This document shows positions 12,907 through 20,165 of a stretch of 26,390 bases of DNA, piece by piece. The stretch's first letter is position 1, and the number at the start of each line of letters is the position of its first letter. Location of the stretch: positions 1 through 26,390 of the IMG/VR virus record IMGVR_UViG_3300017951_000101. One strand, 5' to 3'. A program made the translations under genes and the position numbers. The notes under the pieces are model-generated. The model was not told the DNA's origin. It did not search any database and saw nothing but the letters and a program-made list of their open reading frames with translations. Origin of the DNA: a virus.

Positions 12907-14506
12907 GTTTGTTCGTCACGAGGGTTGTCCGAAGTGTGGTTCTTCGGATGCCCTCGCTGTTTATGACGACGGCGGGAGACACTGCTTTGGTGTTAACTGT
13001 AACTATCATCTTAATGGTCAAGACTCTGCTATGAACGAAACACAATTACCAAAAGCCATCCCACTTAAAATGGGTGGTACAGTAGCGTCAATCCCCCAAA
13101 GGCGGTTATCCGAGCAAACCTGTGCTCGCTACGGGGTGACCATTGAGTACTCTGCCACGGGTGAAATATTACGGCACTACTACCCTTATTACAAGACCGA
13201 CACGGGTGAAATCTCGGGTGCTAAAATAAGGGACGTAGACACAAAAGGATTCCGAACCTGTGGTGACATGACGGGTGTTGGTTTCTTTGGTCAGCAAAAC
13301 TGCACACAAAACAGGTACGTCACGATCACCGAGGGTGAGCTGGACGCAATGTCTGTTTACGAAATGTTCGGCAAACAGTACGACGTAGTGTCTCTACGCT
13401 CGGGTGCTGGCAATGCGGCAAAAGAAGTGAAGGAACAGCTAGAGTGGTTGGAATCGTATGAAACCGTCGTTCTCTGTTTTGACACTGACAAAGCTGGTGA
13501 TGCGGCTGTTGATGCTGTTAAGGATTTGTTCAGCCCGAACAAGCTACGCATCTGTCGTTTGCCACTAAAGGACGCCAGCGAAATGCTGGTATCCAACCGG
13601 GTTAAGGACTTTGTCCAACTGTGGTACAACGCCAAGGTTTACCGACCTGACGGTATTGTAGCCGGTACAGACACTTGGGACAAGCTTGTAGAAAAACGTA
13701 ATGTGAAGTCTATCCCTTACCCTTGGGCAGGACTCAATCACATTACTAGAGGACATAGACCCTATGAACTCGTCACCATCACCAGCGGTAGTGGAATGGG
13801 CAAGTCCCAATTCATACGTGAACTCGAATTTGATCTACTACAACGATGCGAAGGCAATATTGGAGTCCTTGCTCTTGAGGAAGATCTGGCCAGAACGACG
13901 CTTGGTATCATGTCGGTGGCGGCAAATAGGCCGTTACACTTGGAAGAGGACACTCCTGTCGACGAACTGCGACCATATTGGGAAAGCACGTTGGGAACAG
14001 GACGTTACTACCTATTCGACCATTGGGGGTCAACTTCGGCTGACAACTTGCTTGCCCGTGTCCGTTACATGGCAAAAGCCTTGGACTGCCGGTATGTTGT
14101 ACTTGACCATTTGTCTATCGTCGTTAGTAGTCAAGAGTCGGGAGACGAACGAAAAGCTATTGACGAAATAATGACCAAGCTACGCACCTTGGTTGCCGAG
14201 ACAGGCATCTGTCTGTTTCTCGTGTCACACCTTAGACGATCTCAAGGTAAGGCACACGAGGACGGTGCACAGATATCCTTGGGTGAACTCCGGGGTAGCC
14301 AAGCGATTGCACAACTGTCAGACATGGTTATTGCCATGGAGCGTGACCAGCAACACGAGAACGAAGAAATCAGAAACACAACAACTGTACGTGTTCTGAA
14401 GAATCGTTACACTGGTGAAACTGGCCCGGCTTGTTGGCTGTCCTATGATCGTACCACCGGGAGACTGTCGGAGGTGCCTAACCCAAACATTGGTGATGAT
14501 TTTTGA
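12890..14506 (+). CDS. Bifunctional primase-helicase (T7 gp4 type)
   Basis: I choose ATG 12890 (538 aa); a TTG at 12875 with AGAAGAGG upstream is an alternative. Domains: a zinc-binding domain with Cys13, Cys16, Cys32 and Cys37 (last pair spaced x4 rather than the T7 x2); a Toprim primase core with 'TEGELDAM' (Glu148, Glu150) and 'CFDTDKAG' (Asp198, Asp200); a linker ending near residue 270; and a RecA-like helicase with Walker A 'GSGMGKS' (300-306), 'ALEED', Walker B-type 'YVVLDHLS', 'LFLVSHLRR' and 'LRGSQAIAQLSD'. All key residues are present. It unwinds the fork as a hexameric ring and makes primers, working with SSB and PolA. It ends at TGA 14504-14506, overlapping the polymerase TTG start. 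Confidence 0.93.
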   Translation: MRQTSKFVRHEGCPKCGSSDALAVYDDGGRHCFGVNCNYHLNGQDSAMNETQLPKAIPLKMGGTVASIPQRRLSEQTCARYGVTIEYSATGEILRHYYPYYKTDTGEISGAKIRDVDTKGFRTCGDMTGVGFFGQQNCTQNRYVTITEGELDAMSVYEMFGKQYDVVSLRSGAGNAAKEVKEQLEWLESYETVVLCFDTDKAGDAAVDAVKDLFSPNKLRICRLPLKDASEMLVSNRVKDFVQLWYNAKVYRPDGIVAGTDTWDKLVEKRNVKSIPYPWAGLNHITRGHRPYELVTITSGSGMGKSQFIRELEFDLLQRCEGNIGVLALEEDLARTTLGIMSVAANRPLHLEEDTPVDELRPYWESTLGTGRYYLFDHWGSTSADNLLARVRYMAKALDCRYVVLDHLSIVVSSQESGDERKAIDEIMTKLRTLVAETGICLFLVSHLRRSQGKAHEDGAQISLGELRGSQAIAQLSDMVIAMERDQQHENEEIRNTTTVRVLKNRYTGETGPACWLSYDRTTGRLSEVPNPNIGDDF

Positions 14507-16137
14507 TTTACCTTGATTTAGAAGCAGACGGACTCAACCCAACCACCATCTGGTGTGTCGTAACACGGGAAAACGGGGTATCACAGGTACATACCAACCG
14601 TAACACCCTCTGTGACGCTCTGGCTGGCTCTGTGAGCGTTTGTGGACACAATCTAATAGGGTACGACCTCCCTGTGCTAAAACGTCTCTGGGGGCTTTCT
14701 GTGGCCTCTGACAGGGTAGTCGATACTTTGGTACTTTCTAGGCTGTACGACCCAAGTCGGCAGGGTGGGCACTCGTTGAGGGCTTGGGGTGAAACCTTGG
14801 GCTTCCCCAAGGGTGACCATGACGATTGGTCGTGTCTGTCACCCGAGATGATTGACTACTGTATCCGGGATGTTGAAGTGACCGAGGCAGTGCACAAGAA
14901 GCTCGTAAACGACATGGAGGGTTTCTCTCAAGAGTGTGTCGATTTAGAGCATAAGGTGCAGTTTGTTGTTCAACAGCAGGAACGCAACGGGTGGGTGTTG
15001 AACCAAGGTCTAGCCCACGAGCTATGTGGGTTGTTCAAGGAGGAAATGAATGACATTGAGGCCGAACTACAGGAAACCTTCCCGCCAATTGTCGAGCAAA
15101 GGTTCTCTGAAAAGACAGGGAAAAGACTTAAAGACAAAGTTACAGTTTTCAATGTGGGATCCAGACAACAAATTGCAGAAAGACTTGCAACTAAGGGTGC
15201 AACGTGGAGCCAGAAAACGCCAAGCGGAAAGCCTGTTGTCGATGAAAAGACGCTTAAGGAGAACAGTCACGTCTCCGAGGCGGGAAAAGTTTTGGAATAT
15301 CTTACTCTTCAAAAGCGATATGCGCAAGTTTATTCTTGGCTAGAAGCGGTTGAAGACGACGGTAGAGTCCACGGTCGTGTCATTAGCAATGGCGCTGTCA
15401 CTGGACGGATGACACACCAGAGTCCCAACATGGCGCAAGTCCCGGCAAGCCACAGCCCATACGGGCACGAGTGTCGCTCCTGCTGGACTGTACCAGAAGG
15501 GAAAAAACTAGTCGGGTTTGACGCTAGTGGCCTTGAGCTACGGATGTTAGCCCATTACATGGACGACAAGGAGTTTACCAATGTCCTGCTCACTGACGAC
15601 ATTCATACAAGAAACCAAATGGCTTCAGGACTTAAAACAAGACCTCAAGCAAAGACTTTCATCTACGCTTTCCTTTACGGAGCCGGAGACGCAAAAATTG
15701 GAAGTATCGTTGGAGGAAGCGCAACAGACGGCGCAAATCTTAAGCAACGATTTCTACGAAATACTCCTGCTCTTGAAAGTTTACGAGAACGAGTTATTAG
15801 AGCGTCTAGGCGTGGCTATCTCGCAGGACTTGACGGTCGAAGACTACGAGTTAGATCTGAACACTCGGCACTAAATACGCTTCTACAAGCGGCTGGTGCA
15901 ATTGTGATGAAAAAGGCTCTGGTGATACTCGACGAGTACGCAACAAGCTGGGGCATTGATTACAAATTCATAGGTAACATACATGACGAAGTACAATCGG
16001 AGGTGGCTGAACACCAAGCAGAGAAGTTTGGCTGGCTCGCAGTCGAGTGCCTTAAGGCGGCAGGAGTACACTTTGGTCTCCGATGCCCACTCGACGGAGA
16101 GTACAAAGTCGGATACACATGGGCGGAGACGCACTGA
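14503..16137 (+). CDS. polA: Family A DNA polymerase with 3'-5' exonuclease
   Basis: The frame is closed by a TGA just upstream, and the first exonuclease motif starts at residue 5, so TTG at 14503 (TTGA overlap with the helicase stop) must be the start. The nearby ATG at 14496 is out of frame. The protein is 544 aa. Exonuclease motifs: Asp5/Glu7 (DLEADG), Asn50/Asp55 (GHNLIGYD), and Tyr119/Asp123 (YCIRD). Polymerase motifs: A with Asp340 and Glu345 (DASGLE), B with Lys384 and Tyr388 (KTFIYAFLYGAG), and C with His494-Asp495-Glu496 (IHDEV). It is shorter than T7 gp5 (704 aa). The Tyr at the Klenow-762 position matches T7 Tyr526. All catalytic residues are intact, so this is the replicative polymerase. 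Confidence 0.95.
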   Translation: MIYLDLEADGLNPTTIWCVVTRENGVSQVHTNRNTLCDALAGSVSVCGHNLIGYDLPVLKRLWGLSVASDRVVDTLVLSRLYDPSRQGGHSLRAWGETLGFPKGDHDDWSCLSPEMIDYCIRDVEVTEAVHKKLVNDMEGFSQECVDLEHKVQFVVQQQERNGWVLNQGLAHELCGLFKEEMNDIEAELQETFPPIVEQRFSEKTGKRLKDKVTVFNVGSRQQIAERLATKGATWSQKTPSGKPVVDEKTLKENSHVSEAGKVLEYLTLQKRYAQVYSWLEAVEDDGRVHGRVISNGAVTGRMTHQSPNMAQVPASHSPYGHECRSCWTVPEGKKLVGFDASGLELRMLAHYMDDKEFTNVLLTDDIHTRNQMASGLKTRPQAKTFIYAFLYGAGDAKIGSIVGGSATDGANLKQRFLRNTPALESLRERVIRASRRGYLAGLDGRRLRVRSEHSALNTLLQAAGAIVMKKALVILDEYATSWGIDYKFIGNIHDEVQSEVAEHQAEKFGWLAVECLKAAGVHFGLRCPLDGEYKVGYTWAETH

Positions 16138-16463
16138 TGGACAACCCAAATAGAAAAGGAGACCTCGCTGAATATTATGCTGTTACTTGGTTGTGGGACA
16201 ACGGATACGAAGTTTTTTTAAATGCCGGTTGCACTGGACCGATAGATATGATAGCATATAAGGATGGAGAGGTAAAATTGATTGATGTTAAAACCAGCAG
16301 TAAAGACCATAGAGAAGGATATCCACATAGGATTGGTACAGGAAGGACACCGCTACAGAAAGAAATGGGCGTTGTGTTCCTGTCTTACCACCCGGATACA
16401 CGCAAGCTTGCTTGGGTAGATCATCACGGACTAAACGACAAACAGCTAGGACTTGACTTATGA
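16137..16463 (+). CDS. Hjc-like PD-(D/E)XK nuclease (108 aa)
   Basis: I start at ATG 16137, which overlaps the polymerase TGA (TGATG) and has GGGCGGAGACGCACTG upstream; longer versions would run into polA. The 108-aa protein fits the small PD-(D/E)XK archaeal-Hjc-like / restriction-like fold: 'KGDLAEYYAV' with Glu12, 'CTGPIDMIAY' with Asp37, and 'LIDVKTSS' with Asp50 and Lys52. The core is complete (E...D...DxK), so an active nuclease is expected. Possible jobs are Holliday-junction or branched-DNA resolution or host-DNA cutting. A T7 endonuclease I homologue is encoded 1.2 kb downstream, so this is a second potential resolvase. Its stop overlaps the next ATG (ATGA). Confidence 0.78.
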   Translation: MDNPNRKGDLAEYYAVTWLWDNGYEVFLNAGCTGPIDMIAYKDGEVKLIDVKTSSKDHREGYPHRIGTGRTPLQKEMGVVFLSYHPDTRKLAWVDHHGLNDKQLGLDL

Positions 16464-17329
16464 AAAACATTTATACGCTCGTAGACGACATCTACAAATT
16501 CGTAGAGACGAAAAGGGTGCCGGAGGGCGTAGACATTGACCAGTGTATTGACGACTTCGGTGAAGCTGTTAAGAGCTTGATGAAGAAGGAATTTGGTGGT
16601 AGTCGTGGTTGGGACGGTCGAAAGCTCCGTATGTCTAACATTGGTCGGGAAGATAGATTCCTATGGAACCACTACAACAATGTGGAGAAGCTGAAAGACA
16701 TCCAGCCGCACACGCTTGTTAAGTTTTTGTACGGTCATTTGATTGAAGAATTGTTATTATTCCTTACGAGGGCATCGGGACATGAAGTCACAGCAGAACA
16801 GAAACAATGTGAAGTCAATGGTATTACAGGCTCTATGGACTGTAAAATTGATGGTGTTGTCACTGACGTTAAAAGTGTTTCCAGTTATGGGTTTAAGAAG
16901 TTTAAAGATGGAAATCTGGCTTTTGACGACCCGTTTGGATACATTGCTCAAATTAAGGGTTATGCAAAAGCAGAGGGAGAGACTGAATATGGTTGGCTAG
17001 CGATGGACAAACAAAACGGTCACCTTACCTATCTTATGTATGACGACAAGGACACACAGGCTCCTGTCCATGAAAAGATAGGGTTTGACATCAGTGACCG
17101 TATTGAACACGTCAAGGAGATGGTGAAACAACCAGAGGCACCGGAGCATTGTTACCAGCCAAAGCCTGACGGCAAGAGCGGCAACATGAAGCTGGACATA
17201 GGTTGTTCATACTGCCCTTACAAGAAGAGCTGTTGGCCGGGTCTACGTGCCTTCTCTTACTCAACAGGACCTAGGTTTTTAACGGAGGTTGTCAATGAGC
17301 CGAAGGTTCAAGAAATCGAAATTTCGTAG
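16460..17329 (+). CDS. RecB/Cas4-like PD-(D/E)XK exonuclease with Cys cluster
   Basis: This 289-aa protein has 'KFLYGHLIEELL' (Glu96/Glu97), 'GSMDCKIDGVVTDVKS' (Asp127; Asp136-x-Lys138) and 'GYIAQIKGYA' (Gln of motif QxxxY type), the order of motifs in RecB/Cas4-family nucleases. The C-terminus has Cys231, Cys249, Cys252 and Cys258 ('GCSYCPYKKSCW'), resembling the Fe-S cluster Cys of Cas4 and AddB, although the usual N-terminal fourth Cys is replaced by one at 231. It probably degrades host DNA to feed nucleotides or processes recombination ends, the place taken by gp6 exonuclease in T7. It is coupled to its neighbour by an ATGA overlap. 'PEAPEHCYQPKP' is a possible linker. Confidence 0.8.
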   Translation: MKNIYTLVDDIYKFVETKRVPEGVDIDQCIDDFGEAVKSLMKKEFGGSRGWDGRKLRMSNIGREDRFLWNHYNNVEKLKDIQPHTLVKFLYGHLIEELLLFLTRASGHEVTAEQKQCEVNGITGSMDCKIDGVVTDVKSVSSYGFKKFKDGNLAFDDPFGYIAQIKGYAKAEGETEYGWLAMDKQNGHLTYLMYDDKDTQAPVHEKIGFDISDRIEHVKEMVKQPEAPEHCYQPKPDGKSGNMKLDIGCSYCPYKKSCWPGLRAFSYSTGPRFLTEVVNEPKVQEIEIS

Positions 17330-17684
17330 TACGTTTGAAGAAGACGTATCAAAAATATTAAAAGGGTTTGATTATGAACCGTTCACTGTTCCATACACTA
17401 TTAAGCGTAACTATCGTCCTGACTTTGTTCATAGGTCTGCTGGTGTTCTTGTTGAGTGCAAGGGATTCTTCCGAGAAGGAGACACCAAAAAGTACACCAG
17501 CATACGAGACAGTCTGCCCGACGGCCAGCAACTGGTGTTTGTTCTGATGCAACCCAACAAGAAGATACGTAAGGGGGCTAAAATGACTATGTCTCAATGG
17601 TGTGACAAAGAAGGAATTTTATGGTATAATATAGATACATTACAGGAGTTGATTGATTATGTCACTAACGCTAGAGGAAATTAA
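17295..17684 (+). CDS. T7 endonuclease I-like Holliday junction resolvase
   Basis: I choose ATG 17295, with an ideal GGAGGT five bases upstream; the TTG at 17289 is less likely. The 129-aa product matches phage T7 gp3 (endonuclease I): 'RSTFEEDVSKIL' with Glu15, 'YTIKRNYRPDFV' with Asp43, 'GVLVECKGFF' with Glu54 and Lys56, then 'KKYTSIRDSLPD', 'VFVLMQPNKKI' and 'TMSQWCDKEGI'. These correspond to T7 Glu20, Asp55, Glu65 and Lys67, so it should be active. It resolves branched DNA before packaging and may help degrade host DNA. It overlaps the exonuclease end by 35 bases and contains the next promoter inside its last codons. Confidence 0.9.
   Translation: MSRRFKKSKFRSTFEEDVSKILKGFDYEPFTVPYTIKRNYRPDFVHRSAGVLVECKGFFREGDTKKYTSIRDSLPDGQQLVFVLMQPNKKIRKGAKMTMSQWCDKEGILWYNIDTLQELIDYVTNARGN
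17602..17630 (+). promoter_or_regulatory. Extended -10 promoter for the RNR cassette
   Basis: GTGACA (17602-17607), a 17-base spacer and a perfect TATAAT (17625-17630) preceded by TGG (17622-17624, an extended -10 TGn) make this one of the best promoters in the window. Predicted start is near 17637, about 20 bases before the ATG at 17659. It would let the 57-aa gene, DUF3310 gene and RNR be expressed independently of the replication operon. Confidence 0.65.
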
Positions 17685-17832
17685 GGAACGCCTCTTGAAA
17701 ATCTATGATCCTGACGATCTTTTGGAAGCTTTAGAGATAAGCTCCGAAGAGTTACTGGACAGATTTGAAGATAAATTAATCAACCGACTGGAACAGTTTG
17801 AAGAAGAGCTAGAGGACGAAGATGAGCATTGA
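17659..17832 (+). CDS. Small acidic helical protein before DUF3310 (57 aa)
   Basis: The ATG at 17659 lies within the end of the endonuclease I gene and has TACAGGAGTTGATTGATT as ribosome site; the frame stops at TGA 17830-17832. The 57-aa product (MSLTLEEIKERLLKIYDPDD, then 'LEISSEELLDRFEDKLINRLEQ') is predicted helical, with a short 'DPDDLLEALEISSEELLDRF' core and an acidic tail (EEELEDEDEH). I recall similar mini-proteins in T7-like and cyanophage genomes near nucleotide metabolism genes. Function is unknown; its small size and acidity suit a protein-binding regulator. It overlaps the next gene by 11 bases. Confidence 0.72.
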   Translation: MSLTLEEIKERLLKIYDPDDLLEALEISSEELLDRFEDKLINRLEQFEEELEDEDEH

Positions 17833-18109
17833 CAACGCAAAACCCGAAGAGTGGGACGCATTGGTAGCATTAGATGGTCTGTCTGTTTTGAAAAACCCAG
17901 ACCCGGTAGAGAAGCCGGATCATTACAACAAAGGATCAATCGAAGCAATAGAAGCAATCAAGGCGTCCATGCCTGCTAATGAATTTAATGGATACCTGAA
18001 AGGCAACGCTTTGAAGTACCTTTGGCGGTACGACTACAAAGGTAAGCCAGTGGAAGATTTACGGAAGTGTCGGTGGTACATTGACAGACTAATCAAGGAA
18101 ATTAATTAA
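17822..18109 (+). CDS. DUF3310 protein (T7 gp1.7-like family)
   Basis: The 95-aa product has an N-terminal ~25-residue unstructured part, then 'VEKPDHYNKGSIEAIEAI' and 'FNGYLKGNALKYLWRYDYKGKPVEDLRKCRWYIDRLI', the DUF3310 signature (HYNxGxIExI, GYxxGNxxKYxxR). DUF3310 is widespread in phages, and I associate it with T7 gp1.7, a reported nucleotide kinase. Whether this shorter protein is catalytic is uncertain, and a conserved HYN/GN/KYxxR surface is all that is visible. Neighbourhood with RNR fits a nucleotide-pool role. ATG 17822 overlaps the upstream gene, and its TAA overlaps the RNR ATG (TAATG). Confidence 0.8.
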   Translation: MSIDNAKPEEWDALVALDGLSVLKNPDPVEKPDHYNKGSIEAIEAIKASMPANEFNGYLKGNALKYLWRYDYKGKPVEDLRKCRWYIDRLIKEIN

Positions 18110-19980
18110 TGGACGCATATCAACAATACATTCACAAGTCACGCTACGCCCGGTACTTACCCGACGAGAACCGACGAGAGACTTGGGAAGAAACAGTAAA
18201 CAGATACTTGGAGTTTTGGCTTGAGCGTGATCAGATTACTCTAGAGGAGATGAATGAAATCTTCCCGGCTATCCATGATCTGGACGTTATGCCCAGCATG
18301 AGAGCGTTGATGACTGCCGGAGAAGCCCTGAAGCGTGACAACGTAGCTGGCTTCAACTGTAGCTATCTACCCATTGACCACCCTAAAGCCTTTGACGAGA
18401 TGATGTACGTGCTTATGTGCGGCACCGGAGTAGGCTTTAGCGTAGAACGACAATACATTAGCAAGCTACCAGAAGTAGCAGAGGAATTCCATGACACCGA
18501 TACCGTTATACACGTCGCCGATAGTAAAATTGGGTGGGCTAAAGCATATCGAGAACTTATCAGCTTGTTGTATTCAGGTCAACTTCCCAAATGGGACATC
18601 AGTGGAGTACGACCTGCTGGGGCAACCCTTAAGACTTTCGGTGGTAGAGCGTCTGGTCCAGAACCTCTTGTCGATCTGTTTAACTTTACCGTTGAGGTCT
18701 TTAGGGCCGCTTCTGGACGTAAACTCTCTTCAATCGAAGCACACGATATCTGCTGTAAGATTGCACAGATCGTTGTCGTCGGAGGCGTCAGAAGGTCTGC
18801 CCTTATCAGTCTTAGTAACCTCACTGACGACAGAATCCGAAGAGCCAAGTCCGGACAATGGTGGGTAGACAATCCACAACGAGGGTTGGCAAACAACAGT
18901 GCGTGTTATACAGAGAAGCCAGACTTTGAGGCGTTTTTGAATGAGTGGCAAAGCCTATACGAGTCCCGGTCAGGAGAGCGAGGTATGTTCTCTAGAGTCG
19001 CAAGTCAACGACAAGCTGAAAAGAACGGGCGAAGAGATGCTACCTATGATTTTGGAACTAATCCATGCAGTGAAATCATCCTCCGACCCTACCAGTTCTG
19101 CAATCTTTCGGAAGTTGTTGTCCGGCAAAACGATAGTCTCGCAGACCTCAAACGAAAAGTACGTGTTGCGACTGTCCTTGGGACTTTACAGGCTACCCTG
19201 ACAGACTTCCGTTACCTACGTAAGATCTGGAAGGACAACACACAAGAAGAGGCTCTGCTTGGCGTGTCTCTAACGGGCATCATGGATCACGCTGTAATGT
19301 CAGGAAGAGGAAACAAAGATGATCTCAAAGATTGGCTTTCTCAACTCCGAGAGGAAGCGATTAAAGTTAATGCAGAATGGGCTGGAAGGCTTGGTATTAA
19401 TGCTTCTACTGCCATTACTGCTGTTAAACCTTCCGGTACTGTTAGTCAGTTGGTTGATTCTGCATCTGGTATCCACCCTCGATATGCGGATCAGTACATT
19501 AGACGAGTTAGAGCGGATGCAAGGGACCCGCTATGCTCCGTCCTCGAAGCCGCCGGAATTCCCGTAGAGGACGACGTAATGTCACCCACTACCAAGGTAT
19601 TCTCCTTCCCCATAAAGTCGCCTGACGGGGTTGTGACGGCCTCTGAGATGGGTGCCATGGAGCAGTTAGACCTGTGGGAGATCTATCAGGACTACTGGTG
19701 TGAGCATAAGCCGTCCATGACGTGCTACTACCGGGACAACGAGTTCCTTGAGGTGGGTCAGTGGCTGTACAATAAGTTTGACAAGATTAGTGGTATTTCT
19801 TTCTTGCCTTACAGTGAGCACACATATCAACAAGCACCTTACGAGCCTGTGGATATTGAAACCTACAAAGAAATGAAAGCAGAGTTACCCGAGACTATCG
19901 ATTGGAATATCGAAGAAGCCTCGGACATGACCGAAGGGTCCCAGCAGTTAGCCTGTACCGGCAACAACTGCGAATTGTGA
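18109..19980 (+). CDS. nrdJ: Monomeric class II (adenosylcobalamin-dependent) ribonucleotide reductase
   Basis: The 623-aa protein resembles the monomeric RTPR of Lactobacillus leichmannii (739 aa). Visible catalytic Cys: Cys84 ('FNCSYL'), the thiyl-radical Cys320 with Asn318 and Glu322 ('NPCSE'), Cys331 ('FCNLSE', exactly 11 residues later, like C408/C419 in RTPR), and the C-terminal shuttle pair Cys616 and Cys621 (CTGNNC, the C731/C736 spacing). 'KPSGT' at 440-444 is the phosphate loop. It reduces NTPs to dNTPs with B12 and thioredoxin, both from the host. It is shorter than RTPR between Cys84 and Cys320 (236 versus 289 residues), which may mean a trimmed allosteric/dimer-mimic insertion. 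It has its own promoter region upstream and a terminator right after its stop. Confidence 0.93.
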   Translation: MDAYQQYIHKSRYARYLPDENRRETWEETVNRYLEFWLERDQITLEEMNEIFPAIHDLDVMPSMRALMTAGEALKRDNVAGFNCSYLPIDHPKAFDEMMYVLMCGTGVGFSVERQYISKLPEVAEEFHDTDTVIHVADSKIGWAKAYRELISLLYSGQLPKWDISGVRPAGATLKTFGGRASGPEPLVDLFNFTVEVFRAASGRKLSSIEAHDICCKIAQIVVVGGVRRSALISLSNLTDDRIRRAKSGQWWVDNPQRGLANNSACYTEKPDFEAFLNEWQSLYESRSGERGMFSRVASQRQAEKNGRRDATYDFGTNPCSEIILRPYQFCNLSEVVVRQNDSLADLKRKVRVATVLGTLQATLTDFRYLRKIWKDNTQEEALLGVSLTGIMDHAVMSGRGNKDDLKDWLSQLREEAIKVNAEWAGRLGINASTAITAVKPSGTVSQLVDSASGIHPRYADQYIRRVRADARDPLCSVLEAAGIPVEDDVMSPTTKVFSFPIKSPDGVVTASEMGAMEQLDLWEIYQDYWCEHKPSMTCYYRDNEFLEVGQWLYNKFDKISGISFLPYSEHTYQQAPYEPVDIETYKEMKAELPETIDWNIEEASDMTEGSQQLACTGNNCEL

Positions 19981-19987
19981 CGCTAGT

Positions 19988-20009
19988 GGGGGCTTAGGCC
20001 CCCTTTTTT
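19988..20009 (+). terminator. Rho-independent terminator after the RNR gene
   Basis: GGGGGC (19988-19993) pairs with GCCCCC (19998-20003) over six G-C pairs, with a TTAG loop, followed by TTTTTT (20004-20009). It lies eight bases past the RNR stop and ends the rightward transcript before the convergent minus-strand genes. On the opposite strand no T-run follows, so it acts in one direction. Confidence 0.85.
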
Positions 20010-20024
20010 ACCATAGAGGTTAGA

Positions 20025-20165
20025 ATGAGCTACACCATCAAGCAACAAATAGAGCTACGTATTCGTATACTAGAGCACAAACTTACTAGGAGCATCCCTG
20101 CGGCACGTAACAACGAAATACGAGGTGAAATTATGGGTCTTAAGTGGGTACTAGAGAAGCTCTAG
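20025..20165 (+). CDS. Small basic helical protein after the terminator (46 aa)
   Basis: An ATG at 20025 follows CATAGAGGTTAGA, a good ribosome site, and runs 46 codons to TAG 20163-20165. The product (MSYTIKQQIELRIRILEHKL, then 'TRSIPAARNNEIRGEIMGLK', ending WVLEKL) is a predicted single amphipathic or coiled-coil helix pair. It lies just past the RNR terminator, so transcription needs readthrough or a promoter that I do not see. Its last four bases (CTAG) are shared with the TAG of the convergent minus-strand gene. Ribosome site and codon pattern support it; function is unknown. Confidence 0.55.
   Translation: MSYTIKQQIELRIRILEHKLTRSIPAARNNEIRGEIMGLKWVLEKL

Noticed and set aside
19988-20009. 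Bidirectional terminator for the convergent operons
   Set aside because: On the minus strand no T-run follows the stem, so it should act only on plus-strand transcripts.
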